From an uncultured Gammaproteobacteria bacterium (GTDB lineage Bacteria; Pseudomonadota; Gammaproteobacteria; PS1; Pseudothioglobaceae), in assembly GCA_902513495.1 (NCBI GenBank), contig CABXNH010000003.1:1-64000 (forward strand): a stretch of 64,000 bases of DNA, read 5' to 3'. Of the stretch, positions 1 through 9,918 are shown one piece after another. The notes under the pieces were generated by a model that ran no database searches, was not told the DNA's origin, and saw nothing but the letters and a program-made list of their open reading frames with translations. Position numbers and translations under genes: made by a program. Position 1 is the stretch's first letter, and each line of letters begins with the position of its first letter.

Positions 1-914
1 ATTGACTCAACTAGGCCACCTAATTTTTGGCCATGCTGCATCGTGCACGGCTCGTGATAGGCAATGTTTAGCTCTTTCAGTTTTAGACTGCTCAAATCTT
101 GATTCACAAGGAATTCAGCAATATCCTTTGTCCTTGAAGAAACTTGAAGTGCTTTCTTGTAATACGGATCAGAACTATCAAAGAGATTAGGATAATCCTT
201 AATCATTACCCCACATCCACTTGCACTGGATATGATTACCTCAACGCCAGAGTCAAGCTTTGAAATCCAATTGTCGATGTTTCGTTTAACTTTTTTCATT
301 GCGTCACTAGAGGAAGCTAAATGCTGATCAAGGGCGCCGCAGCATTCACTCTGCGAGGACTCTAGCACCTCAATATTTAATTTAGCCAATATATTTTTTA
401 TGTTGTGATTGATATTTGGTGCTAAAGAGGGCTGAACACAACCACCCATCAAAAGCACTGAAGAATTGATTGTTTTTGGCTTAATGGCTTTAGAGTTAAT
501 CTTTGAGTGACGAAGAAAGTAACCTGCCGGCTTAAAAAGTAATGGTGTTGAGAGTGTTTTACGAACAATGTATCGATACAAACTCTGAAGTTTCCCTCTC
601 TTGGGCTCCATCATTTCTCGCCCAATTTCAAGCAACTGGCCATACTTAACACCGGAAGGACAAGTTGTCTCACAAGATCTACAAGTAAGACATCGATCCA
701 TATGACTCAGAGATTTTTGACTAAACTGATTCTGCTCTAATGCGGATTTAATAAGGTAAATTCTGCCCCTAGGAGAATCTAATTCATCTCCTAATATCTG
801 ATAGGTTGGACAAGTTGCCAAACAGAAGCCGCAATGAACGCACGACTCAATTATTTGGCTCGCTTTGTCTTGAATTGATTCTGAATCTGCGCTTTTTGCT
901 ATGTTTATATGCAC
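1..914 (-). CDS. glcF: Glycolate oxidase iron-sulfur subunit GlcF (partial, runs off the left window edge)
   Basis: Own reverse-strand translation, not in the ORF track: ...SCVHCGFCLATCPTYQILGDELDSPRGRIYLIKSAL...CLTCRSCETTCPSGVKYG...; two 4Fe-4S motifs and CCG motif; GTG start overlaps the glcE stop (TAGTG). Confidence 0.9.
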   Translation of the reverse strand, partial: MHINIAKSADSESIQDKASQIIESCVHCGFCLATCPTYQILGDELDSPRGRIYLIKSALEQNQFSQKSLSHMDRCLTCRSCETTCPSGVKYGQLLEIGREMMEPKRGKLQSLYRYIVRKTLSTPLLFKPAGYFLRHSKINSKAIKPKTINSSVLLMGGCVQPSLAPNINHNIKNILAKLNIEVLESSQSECCGALDQHLASSSDAMKKVKRNIDNWISKLDSGVEVIISSASGCGVMIKDYPNLFDSSDPYYKKALQVSSRTKDIAEFLVNQDLSSLKLKELNIAYHEPCTMQHGQKLGGLVES

Positions 915-1477
915 TAGATGAAAACTCCATAAGGGTCAAACACACTCTTAAGCTTTTTTTCAATTTCATTCTTTATGGGTGATTCAGTCTTTTTCTTTAA
1001 TTGTTTTTTTTCCAATCGATTAAAAACTTGTTCTGGGAGAACCTTAAAGCTGATCTGGGTAATGACAGCAAGCTTACCCAATGATCCAACCAAAAGCCTT
1101 GAGACGTCATAACCAGCCACATTTTTCATCACCTGACCGCCAAAATTTAGAAGATCTCCCTTACCATTAATAATTTGAATCCCGAGAACACTGTCGGACA
1201 GTTCTGCCCCTGATGTTGAGTAAATTGACCCGATAGACTGGTCAGAGTCATCAACAAAGAATGAGAACGCTTGCTTATTTTTTGCTAAGACTTGTTTGGC
1301 TTCTTTGATCGGTGTTCCTGCTTTGAGTGTAATGACGAGCTCCTCCGGGAAGTATTCAACCACACCAGAATATGAAGACATGTTCAACAATTCATCATCA
1401 AAATCATCACCTGAACTAGTAATTCTCAGCTGAGTGGCATTTCTTATTTTTTTTTGAAGCTCTGAAATGGAACTCAT
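914..1477 (-). CDS. glcE: Compact GlcE-like FAD-binding glycolate oxidase subunit (187 aa)
   Basis: Contains GlcE signature LNFGGQVMKNVAGYDVSRLLVGSLGKLAVITQISFKVLPE and ends in DPYGVF; lies between glcD and glcF. Confidence 0.85.
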   Translation of the reverse strand: MSSISELQKKIRNATQLRITSSGDDFDDELLNMSSYSGVVEYFPEELVITLKAGTPIKEAKQVLAKNKQAFSFFVDDSDQSIGSIYSTSGAELSDSVLGIQIINGKGDLLNFGGQVMKNVAGYDVSRLLVGSLGKLAVITQISFKVLPEQVFNRLEKKQLKKKTESPIKNEIEKKLKSVFDPYGVFI

Positions 1478-1479
1478 AA

Positions 1480-2910
1480 TCAGAATCGCTCCAACTCTGG
1501 ATGAGGTAAATTGCCATGATGGACATGCATTTTTCCTAGTTCAGCGCACCTATGAAGCGTTGGAACCGCTTTGCCAGGATTAAGGAGTGAATGCGGATCA
1601 AAAGCAGCTTTAATTTGGTGGAAAACATCTAACTCTGCTTCACTGTATTGATAACACATTGCATCCAACTTTTCGACGCCAACACCGTGCTCTCCAGTTA
1701 TGCTTCCTCCGGCTTCAACACAAAACTTAAGTATTTTGTTTCCAAGCTCTTCTGTTTTCTCTAACTCACCTGGAATTCCTGCATCATACAATATTAATGG
1801 ATGGAGGTTACCATCCCCAGCATGGAATACGTTGGCCACTCTCAGGTTATATTGTCTTGAGAGTTGATTAATCTCCTCAAGAACATCCCCTAAATGCCTC
1901 TTAGGAATGGTTCCGTCCATACAGTAGTAATCGGGAGACAGTCTACCTACTGCTGGGAACGCTGACTTTCTTCCTTTCCATAATAATAGCCTCTCTTCTT
2001 CACTTTGTGAGACCCTGATGGAAGTCGCCTTTGAAAGTAGATTATTAACCTCACTAACATCATTATTCACTAGGTCAATAGAGCCATCTAATTCACATAG
2101 AAGAAGTGCTTTTGCATCTAAAGGATAACCTGGCTTTGCGAAATCTTCAGCGGCTTCTATTGCAAACGCGTCCATCATCTCGAGACCTGCTGGAATAATG
2201 CCGTTTTTAATAATATCAGCGACCGCATCTGCACAGTCTCTGACACTATCAAATCCGGCCATTACTAATTTAGCAAGCTCGGGCTTTGGAGTAAGCTTTA
2301 CTGTTACTTCAGTAATGACGCCCAATAGCCCCTCTGAGCCAGTCATGAGCGCCAACAAACCTAAACCGTCGTCTTCCCGAGAGAGCACTATCTCATCTCC
2401 ATCAATCGTTAACATTTTGAGAGACTCTATATTTTGAACTGTAAGTCCGTACTTAAGGCAGTGGACTCCGCCTGCATTTTCAGCAACATTTCCCCCAATG
2501 GTGCATGCGATTTGAGACGAGGGATCTGGAGCATAATATAATCCATACTCTTCAGCCGCCTCACTAATTGCTAGATTTCTAACACCAGGCTGAACCACAG
2601 CTGACCGCGCCTCTGGGTTAATAGAGATAACCTTAGTCAATTTTGAGAGACCCAAAACAACGCTATCTTTAAGCGGCATAGCGCCCCCTGAAAGTCCGGT
2701 TCCTGCGCCTCTAGTTACGACGGGTGTGTTATGTTTACGGCAAATCTCTAATACCTTTTTAATTTGACTAACTTCACTTGGCAAAACAACAGCCAACGGC
2801 TCTTGTTTATATACACTTAGACCATCGCACTCAAAAGGACGTATATTTTCAGAACCACTAATCACTGTGTTTTTTGGTAACGACTTCGTTAACTGAGAAA
2901 TTATTGACAC
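1480..2910 (-). CDS. glcD: Glycolate oxidase subunit GlcD (FAD-linked oxidase)
   Basis: FAD_binding_4 motif VVTRGAGTGLSGGAMP, GGNVAENAGGVHCLKYG, FHAGDGNLHP, GEHGVGVEK. Confidence 0.93.
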   Translation of the reverse strand: MSIISQLTKSLPKNTVISGSENIRPFECDGLSVYKQEPLAVVLPSEVSQIKKVLEICRKHNTPVVTRGAGTGLSGGAMPLKDSVVLGLSKLTKVISINPEARSAVVQPGVRNLAISEAAEEYGLYYAPDPSSQIACTIGGNVAENAGGVHCLKYGLTVQNIESLKMLTIDGDEIVLSREDDGLGLLALMTGSEGLLGVITEVTVKLTPKPELAKLVMAGFDSVRDCADAVADIIKNGIIPAGLEMMDAFAIEAAEDFAKPGYPLDAKALLLCELDGSIDLVNNDVSEVNNLLSKATSIRVSQSEEERLLLWKGRKSAFPAVGRLSPDYYCMDGTIPKRHLGDVLEEINQLSRQYNLRVANVFHAGDGNLHPLILYDAGIPGELEKTEELGNKILKFCVEAGGSITGEHGVGVEKLDAMCYQYSEAELDVFHQIKAAFDPHSLLNPGKAVPTLHRCAELGKMHVHHGNLPHPELERF

Positions 2911-3081
2911 ATCTTGCCTTCAGTTGTTATGAATATTCATATCATAGTGAAATGAAACATATAAATTTAATAATTAAATTCAAGCAATTATGAATTTAAT
3001 TATGAATAATTATTTCAATATTGTAGATAATTATCAAATCTTAAAAAATTATATCGTATATTAACTTAAGACAAATTGGTA

Positions 3082-3098
3082 AATTGGTATTACCAATT
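3082..3098. promoter_or_regulatory. Putative GntR/FCD-family (PdhR/GlcC-like) operator
   Basis: AATTGGTA-T-TACCAATT perfect palindrome; core ATTGGTNNNACCAAT equals the E. coli PdhR box consensus; extra half-site AAATTGGTA directly upstream (3073-3081); in the glcD/aminotransferase divergent promoter region. Confidence 0.6.
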
Positions 3099-3124
3099 AT
3101 TAAATTAATCTAAAAAATAAAACA

Positions 3125-4234
3125 ATGAAATCATTTTCTCCACCAAGTAGATTATTGATGGGTCCAGGCCCTTCTGACGTTCATCCAAGAATTTTAAACG
3201 CCATGGCTAGGCAAACGATTGGACATCTAGATCCTGCATTCATCGAAATGATGGACGAGACTAAGCAGATGCTTCAGTATGCATTCATCACTGAAAACGA
3301 GTTGACTATGCCTATCTCTGCCCCCGGCTCTGCCGGTATGGAGGCATGCTTTGCAAACCTTGTTGAGCCTGGTGACAAGGTTATTGTTTGTATCAATGGT
3401 GTTTTTGGAACTCGCATGAAGGAAAATGTCATTCGTGTTGGTGGTCAAGCCATAATCGTTAATGATGACTGGGGCAAGCCAGTTGACCCCAATAAAGTTG
3501 AGCAGAGTCTAATTGATAATCCTGATGCTAAAATTGTTGCGTTTGTTCATGCAGAAACCTCAACGGGGGCCTTGTCAGATGCAAAGTTAATCTGCGAATT
3601 AGCTAGAAAGTATGGGTGCCTCAATATTGTTGATGCAGTAACCTCATTAGCTGGCTCAGAGTTGAGGGTCGATGATTGGGAGATTGATGCTATTTATTCG
3701 GGCTCACAAAAATGCCTATCAGCAATGCCTGGCTTGTCACCTGTTAGCTTTAGTGAGAAAGCAATTCATAAGTTCACTCATCGCAAAACACCCGTTACAA
3801 GCTGGTTTTTAGACCTTAACCTGGTCATGGGTTACTGGGGGAAAGGCGCAAAGAGAGCCTACCACCACACAGCGCCTGTCAACACCTTGTATGGACTCCA
3901 TGAATCCCTAGTCATGCTGACTGAAGAAGGGCTTGAGAATTCTTGGGCGCGACATCAAGAAAATCACATTTTGCTAAGAGACGGACTAAGTAAGCTCGGA
4001 ATCCATTACCTAGTTGACGAGTCATACAGACTGCCTCAGCTCAATAGTGTATTTATACCAGAGGGTATAAACGAAGCAGAAGTTCGCTCTACTTTAATTA
4101 ATGATTACGGTATAGAAATTGGAGCAGGCCTTGGCGGCTTAGCTGGAAAGATATGGAGAATTGGTCTAATGGGTCACACTTCAAGGAAAGAAAACATAGA
4201 GCTTTGCTTATCAGCCCTTCAAAAAGCTTTATAG
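3125..4234 (+). CDS. Class V aminotransferase, serine-glyoxylate / alanine-glyoxylate type
   Basis: MGPGPSDVHPRIL start, VDAVTSLAG and SGSQKCLSAMPGLSPVSFS PLP-lysine region; divergent from glcDEF. Confidence 0.87.
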   Translation: MKSFSPPSRLLMGPGPSDVHPRILNAMARQTIGHLDPAFIEMMDETKQMLQYAFITENELTMPISAPGSAGMEACFANLVEPGDKVIVCINGVFGTRMKENVIRVGGQAIIVNDDWGKPVDPNKVEQSLIDNPDAKIVAFVHAETSTGALSDAKLICELARKYGCLNIVDAVTSLAGSELRVDDWEIDAIYSGSQKCLSAMPGLSPVSFSEKAIHKFTHRKTPVTSWFLDLNLVMGYWGKGAKRAYHHTAPVNTLYGLHESLVMLTEEGLENSWARHQENHILLRDGLSKLGIHYLVDESYRLPQLNSVFIPEGINEAEVRSTLINDYGIEIGAGLGGLAGKIWRIGLMGHTSRKENIELCLSALQKAL

Positions 4235-4245
4235 ACGCACTGAAA

Positions 4246-4491
<246 letters not shown>

Positions 4492-4623
4492 TCAGTTTCA
4501 GTATTTCGATTGTCATAACACTAGTATTATGATTAAACATTTTTTACAGACATATTTTAACGTAACAACACTAAAATAATGAGGATTTTGGGTATCATTA
4601 ATCATTTTCTTTTTTAGGTTATT

Positions 4624-5616
4624 ATGAGAAAACTTTTAGTTATCTTTCCATTACTATTTTCAACTTTTTCACTGGCAAATCTTGATGATGGAATATTCGC
4701 TCACCTAACAACCAGCAAAGGTGAAATCACTGTTGAACTAGCCTATAAAAAAGCGCCACTCACTGTGACAAACTTTATCGCACTGTCCGAGGGGACCAAG
4801 GCAAGCAACAAAGAGCTTGGCACCCCTTTTTATGATGGCTTAACTTTTCATAGGGTTATTGATGCATTTATGATTCAGGGTGGAGACCCTAAGGGTAACG
4901 GAACTGGTGGTCCAGGATACATGTTTGCTGATGAATTTACAGATCTTATTCATGACAAGCCTGGCGTTCTATCCATGGCGAACTCGGGTCCAAATACTAA
5001 CGGGTCTCAATTTTTTATTACTCATGTCCCAACGCCTTGGCTTGATGGAAAGCATAGCGTATTCGGCTCTGTTGTTGAGGGAATGGATGTTGTTAATTCA
5101 ATCAAGCAAGGCGACATTTTAGAAAAAGTAAGGATCGAAAGGGTTGGCGAAGACGCTAATCAATTTGTTGCCAATGAAGATTCATTTAATGCCCTAATCT
5201 CAAAAGCTAATGAAAAAATAATAGCAAGCTTAAAGCTTCGTCAAGAGATCTTTGAATCGTATGTATATTCTACTTATCCTAATGCTAAAGAAAATGACTT
5301 AGGCTACTTCACAATAGTCAACAAAGATGGAGATGGTGTTTTCCCAAAGAATGGGCAAATTGTATCTGTTGATATTGCACTCAAAGCGAACAGTGGAGAA
5401 ATTATGCGTTCGGCTGGCAGCCCTATTCCGTTTATTCTTGGTAGTGGTGAAATCATTAGCATTATTGATGAGAATACCCAAGAGATGACAATTGGAGAAG
5501 AACGAACTGTCATTGCAACCTATGAGTCTGTCTTTGGCGATGCTCCAAGCGGCAATATTCCTCAAGATGCTTTTATAATTTTTAATCTCATACTTGTAGC
5601 TGCTGAGGACAATTAA
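4624..5616 (+). CDS. Exported peptidyl-prolyl isomerase: cyclophilin domain fused to FKBP-like domain
   Basis: Signal peptide; cyclophilin motifs [35 protein letters not shown]-terminal FKBP-like [28 protein letters not shown]...[14 protein letters not shown]. Confidence 0.88.
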   Translation: MRKLLVIFPLLFSTFSLANLDDGIFAHLTTSKGEITVELAYKKAPLTVTNFIALSEGTKASNKELGTPFYDGLTFHRVIDAFMIQGGDPKGNGTGGPGYMFADEFTDLIHDKPGVLSMANSGPNTNGSQFFITHVPTPWLDGKHSVFGSVVEGMDVVNSIKQGDILEKVRIERVGEDANQFVANEDSFNALISKANEKIIASLKLRQEIFESYVYSTYPNAKENDLGYFTIVNKDGDGVFPKNGQIVSVDIALKANSGEIMRSAGSPIPFILGSGEIISIIDENTQEMTIGEERTVIATYESVFGDAPSGNIPQDAFIIFNLILVAAEDN

Positions 5617-5618
5617 TT

Positions 5619-6704
5619 ATGTTTCTTGAACTTTTAAGCTTTCTTTCCTCACTAGATACTGGCTTCAATGTTTTAAGCTACTTAACAGTTCGGGCAGTTT
5701 TCGCAATGATGACGGCTCTTCTTATAACGCTGTTTTTGGGTAAGTGGATCATAGCAAAACTTCAGCAGTATCAAATCGGACAAGTCATCCGTGATGATGG
5801 ACCCGAAACGCATCTAGAGAAAGAAGGCACACCGACGATGGGTGGGGTTTTGATCCTTTTTGCTTTTTTTACTAGTGTTATCATTTGGGGAGATTGGCGA
5901 AACCCTTTTCTTTGGATTGTTATTTTTACTGCGTTTCTTTTTGGTCTGGTTGGTTTTATTGATGACTATTTAAAGATTAAGAAACAGAATTCAGATGGAC
6001 TCAGCCGAAGACAAAAGCTTTTAGCTCAAACTGCAGCAACCCTGTTCATATGCATCTGGTTATTGAGTCTGAACTCTAAGGTAATTGGCACTGAGCTTTT
6101 GATTCCGTTCTTTAAGGATCTAATTATTCCGCTCAATGCGATAGGCTTCTTAGTGATAGGCTGGTTTGCTATTGTTGGAGGCTCTAACTCTGTTAACCTG
6201 ACAGATGGACTTGATGGCTTGGCAATTATGCCTGTAATAATTATTAGTGGTGCCCTTGCAGTCTTTGCCTATATTGGTGGTAACTATAATTTTTCTGGCT
6301 ATCTCAATATGCCGTTCATGCCTGGAACAGGTGAAGCGTTTGTCTTGTGCGCAGCTCTTATAGGCTCTGGCTTTGGCTTTCTCTGGTTTAACACTTACCC
6401 AGCTGAAATCTTTATGGGTGATACAGGCTCTCTATCTCTTGGTGCTATCCTTGCTGTCATTGCTATTATTGTCCATCAAGAAATTCTGTTGATACTTATG
6501 GGCGGAATATTTGTAGCAGAAACGCTCTCAGTCATCATCCAGATTGGCTACTTTAAGAGAACTCAAGAACGATTTTTTTTGATGGCTCCGATACACCACC
6601 ACTTTGAAAAAAAGGGGCTTAAGGAGCCCAAAATCATTGTACGCTTCTGGATTGTTACATTGATTCTTGTGTTAATTAGTTTGGCAAGCATTAAGATAAG
6701 ATAA
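5619..6704 (+). CDS. mraY: Phospho-N-acetylmuramoyl-pentapeptide-transferase
   Basis: [41 protein letters not shown] motifs. Confidence 0.97.
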   Translation: MFLELLSFLSSLDTGFNVLSYLTVRAVFAMMTALLITLFLGKWIIAKLQQYQIGQVIRDDGPETHLEKEGTPTMGGVLILFAFFTSVIIWGDWRNPFLWIVIFTAFLFGLVGFIDDYLKIKKQNSDGLSRRQKLLAQTAATLFICIWLLSLNSKVIGTELLIPFFKDLIIPLNAIGFLVIGWFAIVGGSNSVNLTDGLDGLAIMPVIIISGALAVFAYIGGNYNFSGYLNMPFMPGTGEAFVLCAALIGSGFGFLWFNTYPAEIFMGDTGSLSLGAILAVIAIIVHQEILLILMGGIFVAETLSVIIQIGYFKRTQERFFLMAPIHHHFEKKGLKEPKIIVRFWIVTLILVLISLASIKIR

Positions 6705-6737
6705 CCAATTAATCATTGAACTGTAAAATAGACCTCC

Positions 6738-7304
6738 ATGAGCATTAAATCAGACAAATGGATCCAAAAAATGTCTCTTGAAGAAGAGATGATTAAGCCA
6801 TTTGAGCCCAAACAAATTCGAAGAGCGAATGATCAAAAAATTATCTCTTATGGCACCTCTAGCTATGGCTATGATGTCAGGTGTTCAACAGAATTTAAAA
6901 TATTTACAAACATTAATCACAACATTGTCGATCCAAAAAATTTTGATGAGCAAAGCTTTGTCGAAGTTAACTCGGATGAATGCATTATTCCTCCAAATTC
7001 ATTTGCACTGGCTAGTACTGTTGAGTACTTCAAAATTCCGCGTTCAACCCTTGTCATTTGTCTTGGAAAGTCAACCTATGCTCGTTGCGGAATCATTGTC
7101 AATGTGACTCCACTTGAGCCTGAGTGGGAGGGTCACGTGACACTTGAATTTTCAAATACCACTCCCTTGCCAGCCAAAATATATGCCAATGAAGGTGTTG
7201 CCCAAATGCTCTTTTTTGAGTCCGATGAAATGTGTGAAACGTCATACAAAGACAGAAACGGTAAGTATCAGGGTCAGACCGGTGTTACCCTTCCGAAAGC
7301 TTAA
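6738..7304 (+). CDS. dcd: dCTP deaminase
   Basis: [51 protein letters not shown]. Confidence 0.96.
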   Translation: MSIKSDKWIQKMSLEEEMIKPFEPKQIRRANDQKIISYGTSSYGYDVRCSTEFKIFTNINHNIVDPKNFDEQSFVEVNSDECIIPPNSFALASTVEYFKIPRSTLVICLGKSTYARCGIIVNVTPLEPEWEGHVTLEFSNTTPLPAKIYANEGVAQMLFFESDEMCETSYKDRNGKYQGQTGVTLPKA

Positions 7305-7309
7305 AGGTA

Positions 7310-8878
7310 ATGTCTGAAGTCTCTAAACGTCGCACCTTTGCGATCATTTCTCACCCTGACGCTGGTAAGACGACTGTCACTGAAAAACTCTTGCTTTATG
7401 GCGGAGCAATTAAGACTGCTGGAAGCGTCAAAGCAAGAAAAGCAGACACACACGCCACCAGTGACTGGATGGAAATGGAGAAAGAAAGAGGCATCTCAGT
7501 AACCTCTTCTGTGATGCAGTTTCCTTATGATAATCACGTTATAAATCTGTTAGACACCCCTGGACATGAAGATTTCTCTGAGGACACATACAGAACATTA
7601 ACTGCAGTTGACTCTGCCTTAATGGTCATCGATGTAGCTAAGGGTGTTGAGCAAAGAACCATTAAGCTCATGGAGGTTTGTAGACTCAGAGATACGCCAA
7701 TATTAACCTTTATCAATAAGCTTGATCGAGAAGGAAAGGAGCCTATAGAGCTGCTCGATGAAGTCGAGTCAGTTTTGAATATCGAATGTTCACCAATCAC
7801 TTGGCCAATTGGAATGGGTAAAGGCTTTAAGGGCGTTTATCACTTACTAGAAAACAAAGTTTATCTTTTTGAGAGCGGCAAGAATACGAGTATTGGTGAA
7901 AACACACTAATTGATGGCATTGACAACGCTAAACTTGATGAAGTGTTAGGTAAAGAGCTAGCGCAAGAGGCCCGTGAAGAGATTGAGCTGATTACAGGAA
8001 CTACAAACCCTTTCAATATTGATGATTTTCTTGATGGCAAGCAGACACCAGTTTTTTTTGGGTCAGCAATTAATAATTTTGGCATTGAAAACCTGCTAGA
8101 TGGTTTCATTCAATATGCACCAACCCCTCAAGGCAGAGAAAGCGACATTCGAAATGTAATGCCAAATGAAAATAAACTGACTGGATTTGTTTTTAAAATC
8201 CAAGCCAATATGGATCCTAAGCATCATGACCGTCTAGCTTTTATGAGAATTGTGAGTGGTGAATATCAAAAAGGGATGAAGGTTCTCCAGGTCTCAAATG
8301 GCAAGCAAATTAAAATTGCCAATGCTGTAACGTTTATGTCTAGAGAGAGAAGTGCGACTGATTTGGCGTACGCAGGTGATGTTATAGGTATCCACAACCA
8401 TGGCGGCATTGGAATTGGAGATACCTTTACGCAGGGTGAGAAAATTAACTTCCAGGGCATTCCCAACTTTGCTCCTGAGTTATTTAGAAGAGCACAACTG
8501 AAAGATCCTTTGAAGGCAAAGGCACTCCAAAAAGGATTAGATCAACTGTCTGAAGAAGGTGCAACTCAGGTATTTAGACCTGTTTCTAACAGTTTTCAAA
8601 TACTAGGTGCTGTAGGCATACTGCAGTTTGACGTTGTTGCACACCGACTCAAATATGAGTATGGCGTTGATTGTCAATTTGAAACGATTAATGTTGCAAC
8701 AGCTAGGTGGGTCAGTGGAGAAGATAAAGACATTGAGCAACTTAAGATTAAATCTGGTAACAACATAGCTATTGATAGTGCGGGGATGCTGACTTACCTT
8801 GCACCAAGCATGGTCAATCTTCAACTAACCATTGAGCGTCACCCAGACTTAACTTTTAGCGCCACAAGAGAGCATTAA
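7310..8878 (+). CDS. prfC: Peptide chain release factor 3
   Basis: GTPase motifs [30 protein letters not shown]; full-length 522 aa. Confidence 0.97.
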   Translation: MSEVSKRRTFAIISHPDAGKTTVTEKLLLYGGAIKTAGSVKARKADTHATSDWMEMEKERGISVTSSVMQFPYDNHVINLLDTPGHEDFSEDTYRTLTAVDSALMVIDVAKGVEQRTIKLMEVCRLRDTPILTFINKLDREGKEPIELLDEVESVLNIECSPITWPIGMGKGFKGVYHLLENKVYLFESGKNTSIGENTLIDGIDNAKLDEVLGKELAQEAREEIELITGTTNPFNIDDFLDGKQTPVFFGSAINNFGIENLLDGFIQYAPTPQGRESDIRNVMPNENKLTGFVFKIQANMDPKHHDRLAFMRIVSGEYQKGMKVLQVSNGKQIKIANAVTFMSRERSATDLAYAGDVIGIHNHGGIGIGDTFTQGEKINFQGIPNFAPELFRRAQLKDPLKAKALQKGLDQLSEEGATQVFRPVSNSFQILGAVGILQFDVVAHRLKYEYGVDCQFETINVATARWVSGEDKDIEQLKIKSGNNIAIDSAGMLTYLAPSMVNLQLTIERHPDLTFSATREH

Positions 8879-9918
8879 TTTTCTTCTGCTTCTAGTGGCT
8901 GAACAACCTCAGCAATATCCTTCTTGTTTAAGTAGCCAATATCAGATCCGTTCGAATCTTGAACGATACAGCAATCTGCATTTTTCCTAAGCATCTCACA
9001 CAATATAGAATCAACTGAATCCATTTCATTGACTTTAATACTAGTAGAGCCTTTTTCTGGTTTTTTTTCAGTCATGACTGAATTGGCATGCAAAACATGA
9101 GAGCGATTAACCTTTTTAACAAAATCTCTTACATAGTCATCCGCTGGCGACATTAAAATATCCTGAGATGTGCCGTGTTGAACAAGCTCACCGCCATTAA
9201 GAATAGCTATTCGATCACCAATTTTAAGTGCCTCATCTAAATCATGAGTAATAAATATGATCGTTTTGTGAAGCTCTTTTTGAAGTTCCAAAAGTAGGTC
9301 CTGCATGTCGCTTCGAATAAGTGGATCAAGTGCACTAAAAGCCTCATCCATCATGAGTATCTCAGTATCACAAGTCAATGCCCTCGCTAGGCCGACACGT
9401 TGCTGCATACCCCCTGACAACTGAGAAGGATAACGATCTTCATATCCAGTTAATCCCACACGGTCAATCCATTTCTTAGCTCTTGTTGTAGCCTCATCAG
9501 ACTTAACGCCTTGAAGATGGACACCAAGACATACATTGTCCATAATCGTTTTGTGAGGAAGGAGTGCAAAACTTTGAAATACCATTGCAGTTTTTTGCTG
9601 CCTAAACTGCCTAAGCTTTTCCATAGGCATCTTAATAACATCCTCACCACCAATCATTATTGATCCAGCAGTTGGCTCGATGAGTCTATTAATATGTCTG
9701 ATCAACGTTGACTTACCCGAACCAGATAGGCCCATGATAACCTCAATATTTTTATTAGCTAATTCAAGGTTAATATTACTTAAGCCAAGAACGTGTTTGT
9801 GCTCCTTTAAAAGGTCATCTTTTGACATGCCATTATCGACATGTTTGAGAACTGACTGCGCTCTTGGGCCGAAGATTTTGGTAAGATTCGAAATCTTAAC
9901 TTTAACATCCTGACTCAT
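8875..9918 (-). CDS. proV: Glycine betaine/proline ABC transporter ATP-binding protein (ProV-like)
   Basis: Walker [39 protein letters not shown]-terminal CBS-like region; overlaps the permease gene. Confidence 0.92.
   Translation of the reverse strand: MSQDVKVKISNLTKIFGPRAQSVLKHVDNGMSKDDLLKEHKHVLGLSNINLELANKNIEVIMGLSGSGKSTLIRHINRLIEPTAGSIMIGGEDVIKMPMEKLRQFRQQKTAMVFQSFALLPHKTIMDNVCLGVHLQGVKSDEATTRAKKWIDRVGLTGYEDRYPSQLSGGMQQRVGLARALTCDTEILMMDEAFSALDPLIRSDMQDLLLELQKELHKTIIFITHDLDEALKIGDRIAILNGGELVQHGTSQDILMSPADDYVRDFVKKVNRSHVLHANSVMTEKKPEKGSTSIKVNEMDSVDSILCEMLRKNADCCIVQDSNGSDIGYLNKKDIAEVVQPLEAEEN

Noticed and set aside
2-190. 62-aa plus-strand ORF at the left edge
   Set aside because: Lies antisense to the clearly coding glcF reading frame.
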